Source: Desulfobaculum bizertense DSM 18034 (GTDB taxonomy: Bacteria; Desulfobacterota; Desulfovibrionia; Desulfovibrionales; Desulfovibrionaceae). From it: a stretch of 64,000 nucleotides of DNA. Of this stretch, positions 25,168 through 34,409 are shown in pieces (within the stretch, counting starts at the first letter, position 1; every line of letters begins with the position of its first letter). The notes beneath the pieces are model-generated. The model made no database searches. It saw only the letters and a program-made list of their open reading frames with translations, and was not told where the DNA came from. A program made the translations under genes and the position numbers. The DNA lies in assembly GCF_900167065.1 (NCBI RefSeq), contig NZ_FUYA01000002.1, positions 363,853 through 427,852 on the forward strand, in the 5' to 3' direction.

Positions 25168-25563
25168 ATGAGAAAAGATATTCGGCCAGTGTTTTTGTTT
25201 TCCGAAATGAATAAGCTCATGTCTGAGCTTCAGTTTGAGAAGCTCATCGCAGGGAAAAGTAAAAATACGACAATTCCGTATTATAGAAGAGCAAAAGAAC
25301 TTATTTGCCGAGGTTTGCTTTCTAGAGGGGCCGATGCAAAAAAGGTGGATGGGGAAAAGGAGATAATAGGTGGAACATATTCTTTCTCTAGAGGAGGAAC
25401 TGAAGGTCGCATTTTTTTAGTCGAACGGAATATTCAAGCGACACTCCTATGGCATGGGCCAGTAGCCTTGTATCGACAGCATTGGATGGCTTTGAGAGAT
25501 GAGTTGGTGGGGCCTGTCCCATATCGGCTGTATGGAGTTGCAAATAGAATCCATAAGGCATGA
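25168..25563 (+). CDS. Small protein of unknown function
   Basis: The 131-residue product is not recognised. It is basic, with FLFSEMNKLMSELQFEKL near the start and a Trp- and Arg-containing C-terminal part (LLWHGPVALYRQHWMALRDE). There is no signal peptide or membrane segment. GAGG lies 6-8 bases before the ATG, so it is likely translated. It is divergent from cas6 and 75 bp before the DUF6765-like gene in the same direction, so the two may share a promoter. The base composition is more AT-rich than the csm operon. Confidence 0.6.
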   Translation: MRKDIRPVFLFSEMNKLMSELQFEKLIAGKSKNTTIPYYRRAKELICRGLLSRGADAKKVDGEKEIIGGTYSFSRGGTEGRIFLVERNIQATLLWHGPVALYRQHWMALRDELVGPVPYRLYGVANRIHKA

Positions 25564-25637
25564 TGCTTATTAAGGTGATGTGAATATTGACTTTGTTTTG
25601 AAAAGGGGGTTCATAGTAAAAATAAAAGGAGATATTT

Positions 25638-26723
25638 ATGCAGGAAGATATGCATTTTTATGGAACGTATGCTTTGGCTAAGGCTGCTGGAATAGAAAAG
25701 AGTAGTGCTAAAGAAATTGCTTACGCAGCTCAGTTTGTAGATGACTCTACTAAATGCGATAGTGACTGGCATAGTGATGGGAGCTTGCTCTACGGGATTG
25801 CGACCGCGCATTCGAATGGGCAGTGTGTTAAAAATGTGGTTTCCAATGCTGGTGATCATCAAAAGATGACAGAAGAACAGCGGCGTGTTTGGGTGCCATT
25901 TCATTTTTTGCCAGGGGCTAAAGGTTCTACTTTTGATGAGAAGCTTGTTTGTCAAAAAAATAGTTCAGTAGCACAAGAAATGATGATGCATCATGTCCAT
26001 AATGGAGAAGGAAAAAGTTTTTACAAAGAATTGCTTGGGATTGCCGCTCATGTGTACTTGGACACATTTTCGCATTATGGTTTTTCTGGAATTAGCTCAG
26101 ATCTTAATTCTATTAAAGACAGCTCGCTAAACGCTTTGGACGTAAAAAATACAGAGATGAAGGATTATATTTTAGGCAAGAAGGAACGTTTTTTTACCAA
26201 ATATAGGAAAGGAGGGGTGGTGAGCTTTTTTGCAGAGAAGGCTACTGCCTCTCTTGGGCATGGAGCTGTTGCAACGTATCCTGATAGGCCATTTTTAAAG
26301 TGGGAGTTTGAGTATGAAAAAACCCATGGGGGGGTGAAAAAAGTGGAACATAACAACCAAGAAGACTTCTATGAGGGGAGTGAGCAACTCTACAAATATT
26401 TTTCGTCGGTTAAATTGGCAGAACTCACAGACGGCGGGGTTGTTACTGATTTTTCTGATATAGCAGATAAAATTAGAGAAATATTGGCGTTAGAAGGAGA
26501 CAGAGAGGCGAGAATTAAAGCTTGGAAGGATTCTGGGCTTGTTGAACAGGACGTCGTATATGACGCTTCTGACTGGGAAAAGTCCAAAAACGACTTTCCA
26601 AGTTTAGAGCATTCAGAAGAAGTCGTAAATACTTCAGTATATAAATTCCATCAGGCGGCAGCGTACCACCGATGTTACGTTTTAAAAGAATTATTGTCTC
26701 AGCATGGAGTTGTTGTATATTAG
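25638..26723 (+). CDS. DUF6765-like protein, possible metal-dependent hydrolase
   Basis: The 361-residue protein resembles the DUF6765 family, of unknown function. It starts with MHFYGTYALAKAAGIEKS, followed by AYAAQFVDDST, then WVPFHFLPGA, then LLGIAAHVYLDTFSHYGFSG. The repeated His and Asp residues, with H-x3-D-x3-H in the last segment, recall zinc phospholipase C or S1/P1 nuclease metal sites, so a hydrolase is possible. There is no signal peptide. A strong GGAG ribosome binding site precedes the ATG and a terminator follows. I found no CARF or SAVED domain, so I do not call it a cyclic-oligoadenylate effector, although it adjoins the type III locus. Confidence 0.65.
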   Translation: MQEDMHFYGTYALAKAAGIEKSSAKEIAYAAQFVDDSTKCDSDWHSDGSLLYGIATAHSNGQCVKNVVSNAGDHQKMTEEQRRVWVPFHFLPGAKGSTFDEKLVCQKNSSVAQEMMMHHVHNGEGKSFYKELLGIAAHVYLDTFSHYGFSGISSDLNSIKDSSLNALDVKNTEMKDYILGKKERFFTKYRKGGVVSFFAEKATASLGHGAVATYPDRPFLKWEFEYEKTHGGVKKVEHNNQEDFYEGSEQLYKYFSSVKLAELTDGGVVTDFSDIADKIREILALEGDREARIKAWKDSGLVEQDVVYDASDWEKSKNDFPSLEHSEEVVNTSVYKFHQAAAYHRCYVLKELLSQHGVVVY

Positions 26724-26735
26724 CTTTGGTAGGTG

Positions 26736-26772
26736 AAAGGGGAGAGTTTGGGAATATTCTCCCCTTTTTTTT
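26736..26772 (+). terminator. Terminator of the DUF6765-like gene
   Basis: AAAGGGGAGA pairs with TCTCCCCTTTT around a 12-base loop, and a run of nine T follows. It lies 13 bp after the stop codon. Confidence 0.92.
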
Positions 26773-26927
26773 TCGTTTTTACGATTAAAGTGTCCTTTGC
26801 CCAAGGGGTGCCATAATCCTGAGTGTAAAAGTGAGCCTTGGTAGCTGTATGCCTAACGTTTTATTTGTTTAAATTTGAGCTTAGGCTATAAGGGAGGTGG
26901 GAACTTTACCTCGATTAACGGTGTCGT

Positions 26928-27338
26928 TTATTGAAGGCGTAGCTTCATGCAATTGGTAATGTATTCATTTAGTGAACTGGCGATTTGTTTTGGCTCTGTA
27001 TTTGGCATAGATTGATAAATCAAACCACAAGAATTTTGCCAAATGATGATGCCATCGACGCCTGTAGCCTCAACAACATACATTGTATGGGGAACGCTAG
27101 AGTTCAAGCTCCATTCTTGTTGCGTAACAGAGACAACATTTCGATGTGCTGACTTAGAAATTCCTGTTAATTCAATTCCATCAGCCAGAATTGCACCAAA
27201 AGATGATAAATAGGTTTTGTACTCTTCAGAAAATTTAATTCTAAGCTGAAGTTCTGCGTCTGTTATTTCAGTGCTTGAGGCAGCTTTTAATGTAATTAGC
27301 TTAGGCAAACTTTGGATTGTTTTTGTGATTGTTGCCAT
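26928..27338 (-). CDS. SUKH/SMI1-KNR4-type immunity protein
   Basis: SUKH proteins are immunity proteins that neutralise polymorphic toxins, often nucleases. The 136-residue product has the family arrangement: an N-terminal helix ending with TDAELQLRIKFSEEYKTYL, then SSFGAILADGIELTGIS, then YVVEATGVDGIIIWQNSCG and IASSLNEYITNC. It is the last gene of the minus-strand operon, 22 bp after the LHH nuclease gene, with GAGGGAC as ribosome binding site. Immediate downstream position beside a nuclease toxin gene supports the role as its antidote. Confidence 0.85.
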   Translation of the reverse strand: MATITKTIQSLPKLITLKAASSTEITDAELQLRIKFSEEYKTYLSSFGAILADGIELTGISKSAHRNVVSVTQQEWSLNSSVPHTMYVVEATGVDGIIIWQNSCGLIYQSMPNTEPKQIASSLNEYITNCMKLRLQ

Positions 27339-27360
27339 TAGTTGAGTCCCTCATTTTGAG

Positions 27361-28071
27361 TTAAGCTCGCATTTCCCAGTGCGTTCTTCGTTCTATAGCC
27401 CATGTATTTCCTTCTCCGTGTACCTCTGTTGCGCATGTATTGTCGTGCCAAAGACTCTGATTTTTTTTCCCAGATTCATATTCTCCTGTTCGGTGTTCTT
27501 CTACGGTCAACTCTACAAGAGGTGAGTCTGCTTTTTGTCCAAGGTGATGCAACTCGATTGGTTTGCCCGTTTTGTTATCTAACGGAGCTTGCCCGCGAGC
27601 TATCCGATCTTTATTGGAAATACCATCGTCATCGGTGTAGTCAAGGTCTATGTCCTCTTTGATTAAGCAGTTGCGACCGTCGATATTGGCTTCTTTTAAG
27701 TTGGCATTTTTGAGAATCTCGTACTGTGCCATATTGTTAATATTTTCTACAATGTCTAGAGACCAGCCTGTTTCTTCCTGTATTTTTGTTTTTTCTTCGT
27801 CGTTTAAATTTTCTGCTTTAGAGATGCTCGCTTCAGAAAGATGGATATCTGTGTTTTCTTTAAATCCAGATACATTTTTTGTAGTAATCTGTTCCAAAAG
27901 TTCAAGACGAGTGGTGTTTTCGATAAATGCTATGTCTGGGATTTTAATCTGATGAGTGCTGTTTTTTTCTAAAGACGTGGGAAGCTCTTGAACAACAGAT
28001 TCTTTTCCTTCGAGAGGATGGATAGGTCGTTCAGCTCCTTGAATTGAAATTATATCGAAACCAAATGTCAT
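27361..28071 (-). CDS. LHH-family (HNH/Endonuclease VII superfamily) nuclease toxin
   Basis: The 236-residue protein ends in an LHH nuclease domain: ARGQAPLDNKTGKPIELHHL, then GQKADSPLVELTVEEHRTGEY, then a Leu-Trp-His near residue 212. These match the conserved LHH, E-H-R and downstream His of the family. The first 100 residues have no recognised domain and no signal peptide, and are rich in Ser, Thr and Glu. The start codon overlaps the HerA-like ATPase stop by ATGA, so ATPase and nuclease are made together; a SUKH immunity gene follows. It may be an exported toxin or the cutting subunit of an ATPase-nuclease defence complex. Confidence 0.85.
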   Translation of the reverse strand: MTFGFDIISIQGAERPIHPLEGKESVVQELPTSLEKNSTHQIKIPDIAFIENTTRLELLEQITTKNVSGFKENTDIHLSEASISKAENLNDEEKTKIQEETGWSLDIVENINNMAQYEILKNANLKEANIDGRNCLIKEDIDLDYTDDDGISNKDRIARGQAPLDNKTGKPIELHHLGQKADSPLVELTVEEHRTGEYESGKKNQSLWHDNTCATEVHGEGNTWAIERRTHWEMRA

Positions 28072-31000
28072 ATGGCGTGACCTCCTTTTACCGCAGTAAC
28101 AATTTCATTCAATGTCTTAGGAGAAATCTGTGTAAAGTATTCTTTTACTGAAGATTCAATGTCTGTTTCTGCTGTGAGTGACCTCTTTATAAGTAAGGTG
28201 ACATTTTGTTTCGAAAACTGATTTATATTTTGAGTATAAATTTTAGATAAGAGATCTTTTATAGTGGATGCTTTTCCTGGAGTAGGGCTGTAAAGCATGC
28301 CTTTGAGTTCTGTGGCGAGATTGTCTGTAGGTAATTTGTTTGCACAATAAAGGCCCCGGGTGATCATCTTGATGAAAACTGAAGACATATATTCTGCAAT
28401 AAGTTGCGACGAATCATAGCAAAGTATAAGGGTAACGCCTCTTTGACGAAGAGTGCGGGATATTTTGTCCATCGAATTAAGGCAAGCAGATACACAAATA
28501 TTTTGTGGCTCTGTAAAAATCGTGTTCAAAAGTGAGAGCGTCGTACGTTTTGCATAATCGTCTGTGCCAAGAGCACTGTGAATCTTTGATAAATTAATTT
28601 TGTTAAAGCGATTATTGTTTTTGTGGTATAGCACTTCATCACTAACGAAGACATCAAGACTCTGAGGGGATCCGTTGTTAGAATGAAGCTTGTTGGATAT
28701 TTTAACAACTGTTGGCAAAGACATTCCTTCTTTGTGGCAAAAAGCATATCCAGTCTCAAGCGAGCCTAGCTGTAATGCGCCTTCAGTTGATATTCCAATT
28801 GTGTTCGCAATAGTCTGCTGATCATCTGCCGAAACAATTCGTTGAACTATTTTTGTTGAAGAATTTTTAATGACATCTGGAGCAAGTTTCATCGGAATTT
28901 GTTCTGCGACAATAACCCCTTGTCCATATGAGCGCATTTCTGCAATCATATTTGTAAAATGTTCAACAGCTTTCCCTTTTGGGTTGCCAACGGTCTCAGA
29001 AGAAGATTCTGTGTCCGTATTTTTAAGTAGTCGATGTGCCTCTTCGATCACTAACAAATGTTTTAATTCAGTGGCGTTATTACCTGCAATTTCTTTAGCA
29101 ATTTGCTGATACTCATTTATGAATATTACTAGCAGTCCAACGCTAAATGCTTTGTCCGAATCATCTGCTAAGCCTTCTAATTCAAATACAACTTTTTGTC
29201 TAAGTAGGTCTGAAAAGTTAAGGCATTCTGATGTATTAAATGTGAAACCCTTTGCGCCAATGCATAAGTTCTCTAGCCGTACTTTTATTGCTGTTTTGAC
29301 ATTTCCAGCTACCTCACCGTCATATTTTAACTCTTCTTCAACGTAACGTGCTATTTCATTTTTTAGTTCCTGCATTGTTGGGAAGAGATATTTATGAGAG
29401 TCAAGAGCGTATTTTTTCTTCGCAAATTCAATATTGAAAAAATCTGTTTCACTTTGAGTTTTTGCCAACATTGGGTGAAATCCTAACGTCAAATCCCATC
29501 CTTTATTTTTATATATCGTATGCAGGCATTTTTCTAATATATAAGGCATGGGTCCATAGAAAGAAAATGATGCGTTAAAAAGGTCTTTTAAATAGTCGAT
29601 GTGTGTCTGTGGGCTAACTCCTGGCATAATATAAAAAGGGTTAATTTGTGGGCAATTAAGCTCGGGTTTCCCTAAAGTATATATCGAATCAACAGTTGAT
29701 AAATTTCGATATTCCTTTTTTGCAGACTCAATAACCAAGAATGGTTTTTGGGCTTCCGCGAGAATTTTTTTAACGGTTGTAGTCTTGCCACTTCCTGTGA
29801 TCCCACAAACAAATGTGTGCTTGTTGAGGTCTTGCTGTGTTAACGTGAATGGCATATTTTTAAAGGTGTTCTTGCCGTCAGCGATGTGCCCGATTTCAAT
29901 AGAACTGAGATTTGTGAGGCTCCTAGACATAGGGTAATTTTTTTCAATTCGGAGTTCAAAATCTGGAACGCTTTCAACAGGAGGCGTGCATAAGAGACTT
30001 AGTTCTGCAGTATTTATATATGAACAAAGTGGATTGCTTTTATCGATTCCCAAGAAGTGTGGGATTTGTACGATATTTTCACAAGGCGACGTTGGCTCAA
30101 ACGCGAGTAGAGGGAGCTTGTCTGGGTCTGGCTTCGATAATTCACCACACAAGCACGCTTTGATAATATTTTTGGAAACTTCTGAATCGGCGGAATAGGT
30201 GATGGCTGTTTGCCATAGGCCATTGTTTTGACCACATTTTAGTCGCTCTATTGCTTTGTCGGCATAATTCATTAATTCAAGCGCAAAACCATTTTGGATG
30301 TCACCTGAAATAGTATTTCCTTGAGTTATTGCTTCGGAGATAGAGTCACTATATCCTTCTGAATGTGTTTTTCCGCCACCGATGATTGTGCCAATAAGCG
30401 TTCCTAGTCCTGCGCCAGCCGCTGTGCCTGCCATTGTGCCGATGGCTGGGAGTGCTACCGTGCCGATGAATCCTCCTGCTAATGCTCCGACGCTTCCCCC
30501 GATTTGTCCTGCTGTACTACTTTTCCCATCATTGACATTTGTTGTATGCGAAGTTGTGTCTGAGTAGCTACTCGATCGAGCTACATTTCGTTTGCTAACA
30601 GCGAAAGCATTGTCTTTAATTGATACTAGTTTAGAAATATTTTCTGCTACAGATTGCGTCGACTGCGGTTTTGCTAGAAATAAAAGGGTGTAGTCCTGTC
30701 CATTCAGACTCCGCATTACGGATGATAGGCTAAACGTTTGTTTCTGTTCGCGAAGGTAAATTGAAGGAATACCAGACAGGATGCCAAAGCTTCTCTCTTT
30801 CTTGGCTTCCTGTGAAAAGTTAGGGCGATAGCGTTCTATTCTAATGCCTGAAAGCATTCCCTGTGTAATTCTCTTTACACTTTCCGCATCTCCACTTGAG
30901 TATACGCCAAGTACTAAGTTTGTAATGCCATTACGGCTAATGAGACCGTATCCAAGGGAAACGTTTATAGAGTGCAACGCTGTGAAGAGCTTTTTTATTT

Positions 31001-31247
31001 TCGAGTTAACGATTTCAAATGCGTTATCTACTGTTTCTGCGGTGCAGCTGCTTAGACGGAAAAACGTCATTCCATCGAGTTGAAGGGTGCTCTCTTTATC
31101 TAGAAGTGAATCTACTCTGTCCCTATTAACGAGATATGCAGGATACACAAGGCGTAGAAATTGGTCTGTCTCTTGAGCAACAAGTTGAGTGTCGTTAGAA
31201 AACTCAGCTATAACAGAGTGTTCTTTTTGGGGGAGTGTAGTTTCCAT
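28068..31247 (-). CDS. HerA/VirB4-like ATPase with a glycine-zipper membrane segment
   Basis: The 1059-residue protein has a HerA/FtsK-type ATPase core: Walker A VCGITGSGKTTTVKKIL near residue 475, Walker B LLVIEEAHRLLKNT near 735, and KLAPDVIKNSSTKIVQRI near 800, typical of HerA/VirB4-like ATPases. Between residues 225 and 290 a glycine- and alanine-rich run (GGSVGALAGGFIGTVALP and beyond) looks like a glycine zipper that could enter a membrane. The N-terminal 200 residues are unassigned. Such ATPases form hexamers that pump DNA or protein or drive a partner nuclease. It lies between a small membrane protein and the LHH nuclease in one operon, and is AT-rich. Confidence 0.85.
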   Translation of the reverse strand: METTLPQKEHSVIAEFSNDTQLVAQETDQFLRLVYPAYLVNRDRVDSLLDKESTLQLDGMTFFRLSSCTAETVDNAFEIVNSKIKKLFTALHSINVSLGYGLISRNGITNLVLGVYSSGDAESVKRITQGMLSGIRIERYRPNFSQEAKKERSFGILSGIPSIYLREQKQTFSLSSVMRSLNGQDYTLLFLAKPQSTQSVAENISKLVSIKDNAFAVSKRNVARSSSYSDTTSHTTNVNDGKSSTAGQIGGSVGALAGGFIGTVALPAIGTMAGTAAGAGLGTLIGTIIGGGKTHSEGYSDSISEAITQGNTISGDIQNGFALELMNYADKAIERLKCGQNNGLWQTAITYSADSEVSKNIIKACLCGELSKPDPDKLPLLAFEPTSPCENIVQIPHFLGIDKSNPLCSYINTAELSLLCTPPVESVPDFELRIEKNYPMSRSLTNLSSIEIGHIADGKNTFKNMPFTLTQQDLNKHTFVCGITGSGKTTTVKKILAEAQKPFLVIESAKKEYRNLSTVDSIYTLGKPELNCPQINPFYIMPGVSPQTHIDYLKDLFNASFSFYGPMPYILEKCLHTIYKNKGWDLTLGFHPMLAKTQSETDFFNIEFAKKKYALDSHKYLFPTMQELKNEIARYVEEELKYDGEVAGNVKTAIKVRLENLCIGAKGFTFNTSECLNFSDLLRQKVVFELEGLADDSDKAFSVGLLVIFINEYQQIAKEIAGNNATELKHLLVIEEAHRLLKNTDTESSSETVGNPKGKAVEHFTNMIAEMRSYGQGVIVAEQIPMKLAPDVIKNSSTKIVQRIVSADDQQTIANTIGISTEGALQLGSLETGYAFCHKEGMSLPTVVKISNKLHSNNGSPQSLDVFVSDEVLYHKNNNRFNKINLSKIHSALGTDDYAKRTTLSLLNTIFTEPQNICVSACLNSMDKISRTLRQRGVTLILCYDSSQLIAEYMSSVFIKMITRGLYCANKLPTDNLATELKGMLYSPTPGKASTIKDLLSKIYTQNINQFSKQNVTLLIKRSLTAETDIESSVKEYFTQISPKTLNEIVTAVKGGHAI

Positions 31248-31255
31248 TTTTAGCC

Positions 31256-31873
31256 TTAAAGAGTTTGTTTGATTTCTTCAACACGTTTATGAAAATACTT
31301 CTCCACTTCATCAAACCAAGCGAGATACTGTTGCTGTGCTTCGGCAAAATACTGGTCGAGCACTCGAGAAAATCGTTTTTTATTTTTATTTGGTTCAATA
31401 ACGAAGTAGTCCAAAATCGCTGAACCAATAGCTGCTGCAAAGAGCATCCCGGCAGGGATGGGGGCAAGGCTTGAGGCAGGGATTATAAGTGCTGCTCCTA
31501 TTGCACAGACTCCACCTCCAGTTTTCATGGACTGTAGAAAACGGGAAGCTTCCTGATATTGAATAGATTGCGTTTTAAATTGATACTTGTCGAGTATCTC
31601 TTGTTGAATGTCCAATGCATAAAGAGCATTCTGCCGAGATATATCATCAGAAAAGAAAGGACTTTGCATTGTCTTTTTTTGTAAATCAAACAGCATGTCG
31701 CTAAGCATTGTTTTGCTGCGAGATGAGGTCTCAGAGTTAATCCGTTGATATATTTGGGAGATGGCATCTTCCGTTGAAGGATTATTTTCTATTATTCTTT
31801 GGGTTGTTTTTTGAAGCTTTTGAAACATATGTTCAACTTTGGGCTCTATAATTTTACTGTACATTTTTTTCAA
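31256..31873 (-). CDS. Small membrane-hairpin protein of the dynamin/HerA operon
   Basis: The 205-residue product is not assigned to a family. It has a helical N-terminal region of about 105 residues, a central hydrophobic hairpin near residues 118-155 (IGAALIIPASSLAPIPAGML, then FAAAIGSAILDYFVI), and a basic helical tail. The start overlaps the end of the GTPase gene by 20 bases; an alternative ATG lies at 31864. The ATPase gene begins 8 bases after the stop. Position between a dynamin-like GTPase and a HerA-like ATPase suggests that it anchors these at the membrane. Confidence 0.7.
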   Translation of the reverse strand: MKKMYSKIIEPKVEHMFQKLQKTTQRIIENNPSTEDAISQIYQRINSETSSRSKTMLSDMLFDLQKKTMQSPFFSDDISRQNALYALDIQQEILDKYQFKTQSIQYQEASRFLQSMKTGGGVCAIGAALIIPASSLAPIPAGMLFAAAIGSAILDYFVIEPNKNKKRFSRVLDQYFAEAQQQYLAWFDEVEKYFHKRVEEIKQTL

Positions 31874-33932
31874 TTCCTCCCTTTATTTTTTCTGCATCTG
31901 ATTGAGCCAACGATGTCTTCTTCATGAAGATATTAAATTGCTCAATGATTACCAAAAGCTGTTCTGCTGTTGCTTTTTTCTTTTCTATGGAATCAAGCTC
32001 ATCCATTTTTATTAGAGCATTTTTCTCCAAGTCATTTCTGTATCGTTTTCGTATGGCAAATGTAAAATCAAGTAGAAGCCCAACGAGGTCGCTTTGTATA
32101 GTATCTAATCGCTCAGTAATGCTGTTTTTGATGAGATTGAAATGTTTGTTTTGCGAGTATTCTGAATATGTGTGTGTTTTTTTGAATGTTGCACCGTCTT
32201 CATAAGACCGTTCTATATAAGCTTTTGAGGCGTTTGATTCTTTAATGTCTTTAAAAGTCTCTTCAGTAAAGTTAGGTTGTAGTGTTATAGATGGAACAGT
32301 GGTGCCTTTGCTTAGTGTTATTAATTCTTTGTCAAATTGGGAAACTATTTTCTTTGAAAGTGTCGTTGTTAAGTCAATATAGTATTGTATCTTTTTTTTT
32401 GAAATTTCTTCTAGCTCTGTAAAAGCTCGATCTGAGCGAGGGTTGATTTGTGACACTTCTTCTGAGAATGACGCTATCTCTTTAGTTGCTGATTGGGAAA
32501 TGATTCCCTCATCACCGATAAATTGTTTCGTCACTTCATCAAGTTTATCGTATAATTTGTTCTCGATTTTTTTTATCTCCTCATTAACACGTGTAATTTT
32601 TTTAGCTAATTCCCGTGGGTCTTCTGCCTTTTTACGGAATGAGTCTAAATTACAGGCAAGATCATTATCTAGCTTAGAATAAATAGTGCAGATGGAGTCG
32701 AGTAATAAACTGAGCAAAATATAGTGAGCTTTTCTCCCAAATGTTTCTAATGCATTATAGACAGCATTGAAGTTGGATTTTTGTTGGAGAGCCTGTATGA
32801 AATCGCCTTCACCTAGAAAACCGTTTGTTTCTTGATAGGCTGTTAGTGTGAAATCATCGAGCGTTCCGAGTTTGTTTAAGCGGCGAAGTTCAGACTCAAC
32901 ATCAGTAATTTTAGAAAATTTTTTGGCATAAAGTTCAGCTTTACTATCAATGAAAAGAATATTTTCTTTGTTTAGATTCTTGAATTGTTGGTATGCTTCA
33001 TTTTTTAAACGATGTAGATCATTTGATGGGACGTCTGTGGTTCGTGTAAGGGCAAGGAATAATGCGTTTTTATTTCGTTCGAGAGTCGTTTGATGCATAA
33101 ATTGTTCGAATTGAGTAGATTCGAGGGCTTGCCCTGAGATCGATTTTAAGAAAATAATTGCATCAGCATTTTTAATATACTTTGACGTTATTTCTGCGGC
33201 TCCACCTCTGGCGCAAACCCCAGGAGTGTCTATAATCTCAATTCCATGCATTCCTTTTCCCAGAGGGAAAAAAACTTCAATATTAGTTACAATATCTTTC
33301 CAAGAGTTCTTTTTTACCTCGATGTAATGACGGATTTTTTCATTGTATTTGCGGGAAGGTAAATTATGAATGTTAGCCGCTTGAACTTCGGGTGCATTTA
33401 GTAGATCTTCAACCTCATTTTTCTTAATGACGATCTGTTTATTTTTTTTCTTGGCTCGTAATCCAGATTTTATAAGGATTTCACTATTTATTATTGGGAC
33501 GGGAATGTCTCGATAGTTGTCATCTAATGCCCCATTTTCTTTAAGAAATTTTTTTGCAGCAGAGCCTTCTATTGTCTCATGGGGCCTCCCATCTGCATAC
33601 GTTGCCTCAATACAAAATTTTTCACCATGTTTTACTTTTATGATGGCGCTTGTGCACTGCTTGACATCCATCGGTAAGAGTTCGGAGCCTAAGTAGGCAT
33701 TAATGAAAGTGGATTTTCCACTTTTAGATTCTCCGGCAATTACTAAGCTAAAGCGATCTTCTCGTATTTTTTTTGCCATGTTGCGGATGTTACGGACTAA
33801 CGGATCTAACCGCTCTGCGGGGTTTGGTATTTGGGATTGTTGAGCATAATCTTCGATTTCTTTCATTAAGCCTTCAATTTTTTCATATGAGTTGAGTGCT
33901 TCTTCTTTTCGTGACTGGTAATCTGTAATCAT
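31854..33932 (-). CDS. Dynamin-like large GTPase
   Basis: The 692-residue protein has an N-terminal dynamin-type GTPase domain: G1 GESKSGKSTFINAYLGSELL near residue 65, G3 IIDTPGVCARGG near residue 235, and a G4-like region ALTRTTD near 300. Long helices follow, including a leucine-rich stretch near 405 (ILLSLLLDSICTIYSKL) and a coiled-coil-rich second half, fitting a bacterial dynamin-like protein. Such GTPases remodel membranes, and some act in phage defence or toxin release. It is the first gene of the five-gene minus-strand operon. The ribosome binding site is weak. Confidence 0.88.
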   Translation of the reverse strand: MITDYQSRKEEALNSYEKIEGLMKEIEDYAQQSQIPNPAERLDPLVRNIRNMAKKIREDRFSLVIAGESKSGKSTFINAYLGSELLPMDVKQCTSAIIKVKHGEKFCIEATYADGRPHETIEGSAAKKFLKENGALDDNYRDIPVPIINSEILIKSGLRAKKKNKQIVIKKNEVEDLLNAPEVQAANIHNLPSRKYNEKIRHYIEVKKNSWKDIVTNIEVFFPLGKGMHGIEIIDTPGVCARGGAAEITSKYIKNADAIIFLKSISGQALESTQFEQFMHQTTLERNKNALFLALTRTTDVPSNDLHRLKNEAYQQFKNLNKENILFIDSKAELYAKKFSKITDVESELRRLNKLGTLDDFTLTAYQETNGFLGEGDFIQALQQKSNFNAVYNALETFGRKAHYILLSLLLDSICTIYSKLDNDLACNLDSFRKKAEDPRELAKKITRVNEEIKKIENKLYDKLDEVTKQFIGDEGIISQSATKEIASFSEEVSQINPRSDRAFTELEEISKKKIQYYIDLTTTLSKKIVSQFDKELITLSKGTTVPSITLQPNFTEETFKDIKESNASKAYIERSYEDGATFKKTHTYSEYSQNKHFNLIKNSITERLDTIQSDLVGLLLDFTFAIRKRYRNDLEKNALIKMDELDSIEKKKATAEQLLVIIEQFNIFMKKTSLAQSDAEKIKGGIEKNVQ

Positions 33933-34409
33933 TATTTGATCTCTTTGTGACGTTTGGTTTGTAGCAGGGCTGTTTTGAGGAAGATATATCGATGATCATA
34001 TATCACTGATTTGTTTCGGCATAAAGTCTCTTTGTGGCAACCCCCTCGTTTCATTTTTTATGTTATGGAAGCCAACGAGAAGCTCGTGAATGAAGCGAGG
34101 CAGGCTTCGAAAAGGCGAGCCCCGCAGTAGAAAATGGTTTGGACTATTGCTTGCGATTGATTTTGAGGAAAAAACGGGATGACGTTTTTTTAATTTTTGT
34201 GCGCCCCAGTTCGCTGGGGCTTTTTTTATGCCGAAGTTTTTCCTTTTATTTTTCTGAAAACGAGATTGCTATAACAATTTTACATATGGATATGCAGATG
34301 ACTGTAGTTTTTATTGGTTAGGTGTTGATTTTTTTGGTTTTTACCGAGAATATCAGGGGTCTTGGACTTGATGGATACGTATATCTAATTTTTCTAATCG
34401 GAGCCTCTC
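33933..34409 (+). other. Divergent intergenic region with a terminator and a possible small RNA
   Basis: This 477-bp gap separates the leftward GTPase operon from the rightward helicase/methylase cluster and must hold both promoters. On the plus strand, 34060-34200 is a relatively GC-rich, structured-looking stretch, with GAAGCGAGGCAGGCTTCG at 34094-34111. It runs into a strong terminator at 34203-34227, yet has no gene of its own. An untranslated small RNA is possible. The last 180 bp before 34410 are AT-rich and fit a promoter region. The start of the SNF2-like gene has CGGAG before it. Confidence 0.45.
34203..34227 (+). terminator. Strong rho-independent terminator without an assigned upstream gene
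   Basis: GCCCCAG and CTGGGGC pair around the tetraloop TTCG, followed by seven T. The only genes nearby on this strand begin downstream, so it either ends an undescribed transcript or insulates the helicase cluster. Confidence 0.92.

Noticed and set aside
25638-26723. A Csm6/Csx1-type cyclic-oligoadenylate effector
   Set aside because: No CARF, SAVED or HEPN motif (such as R-x4-H) in a suitable arrangement is visible. The sequence matches DUF6765-like proteins instead.
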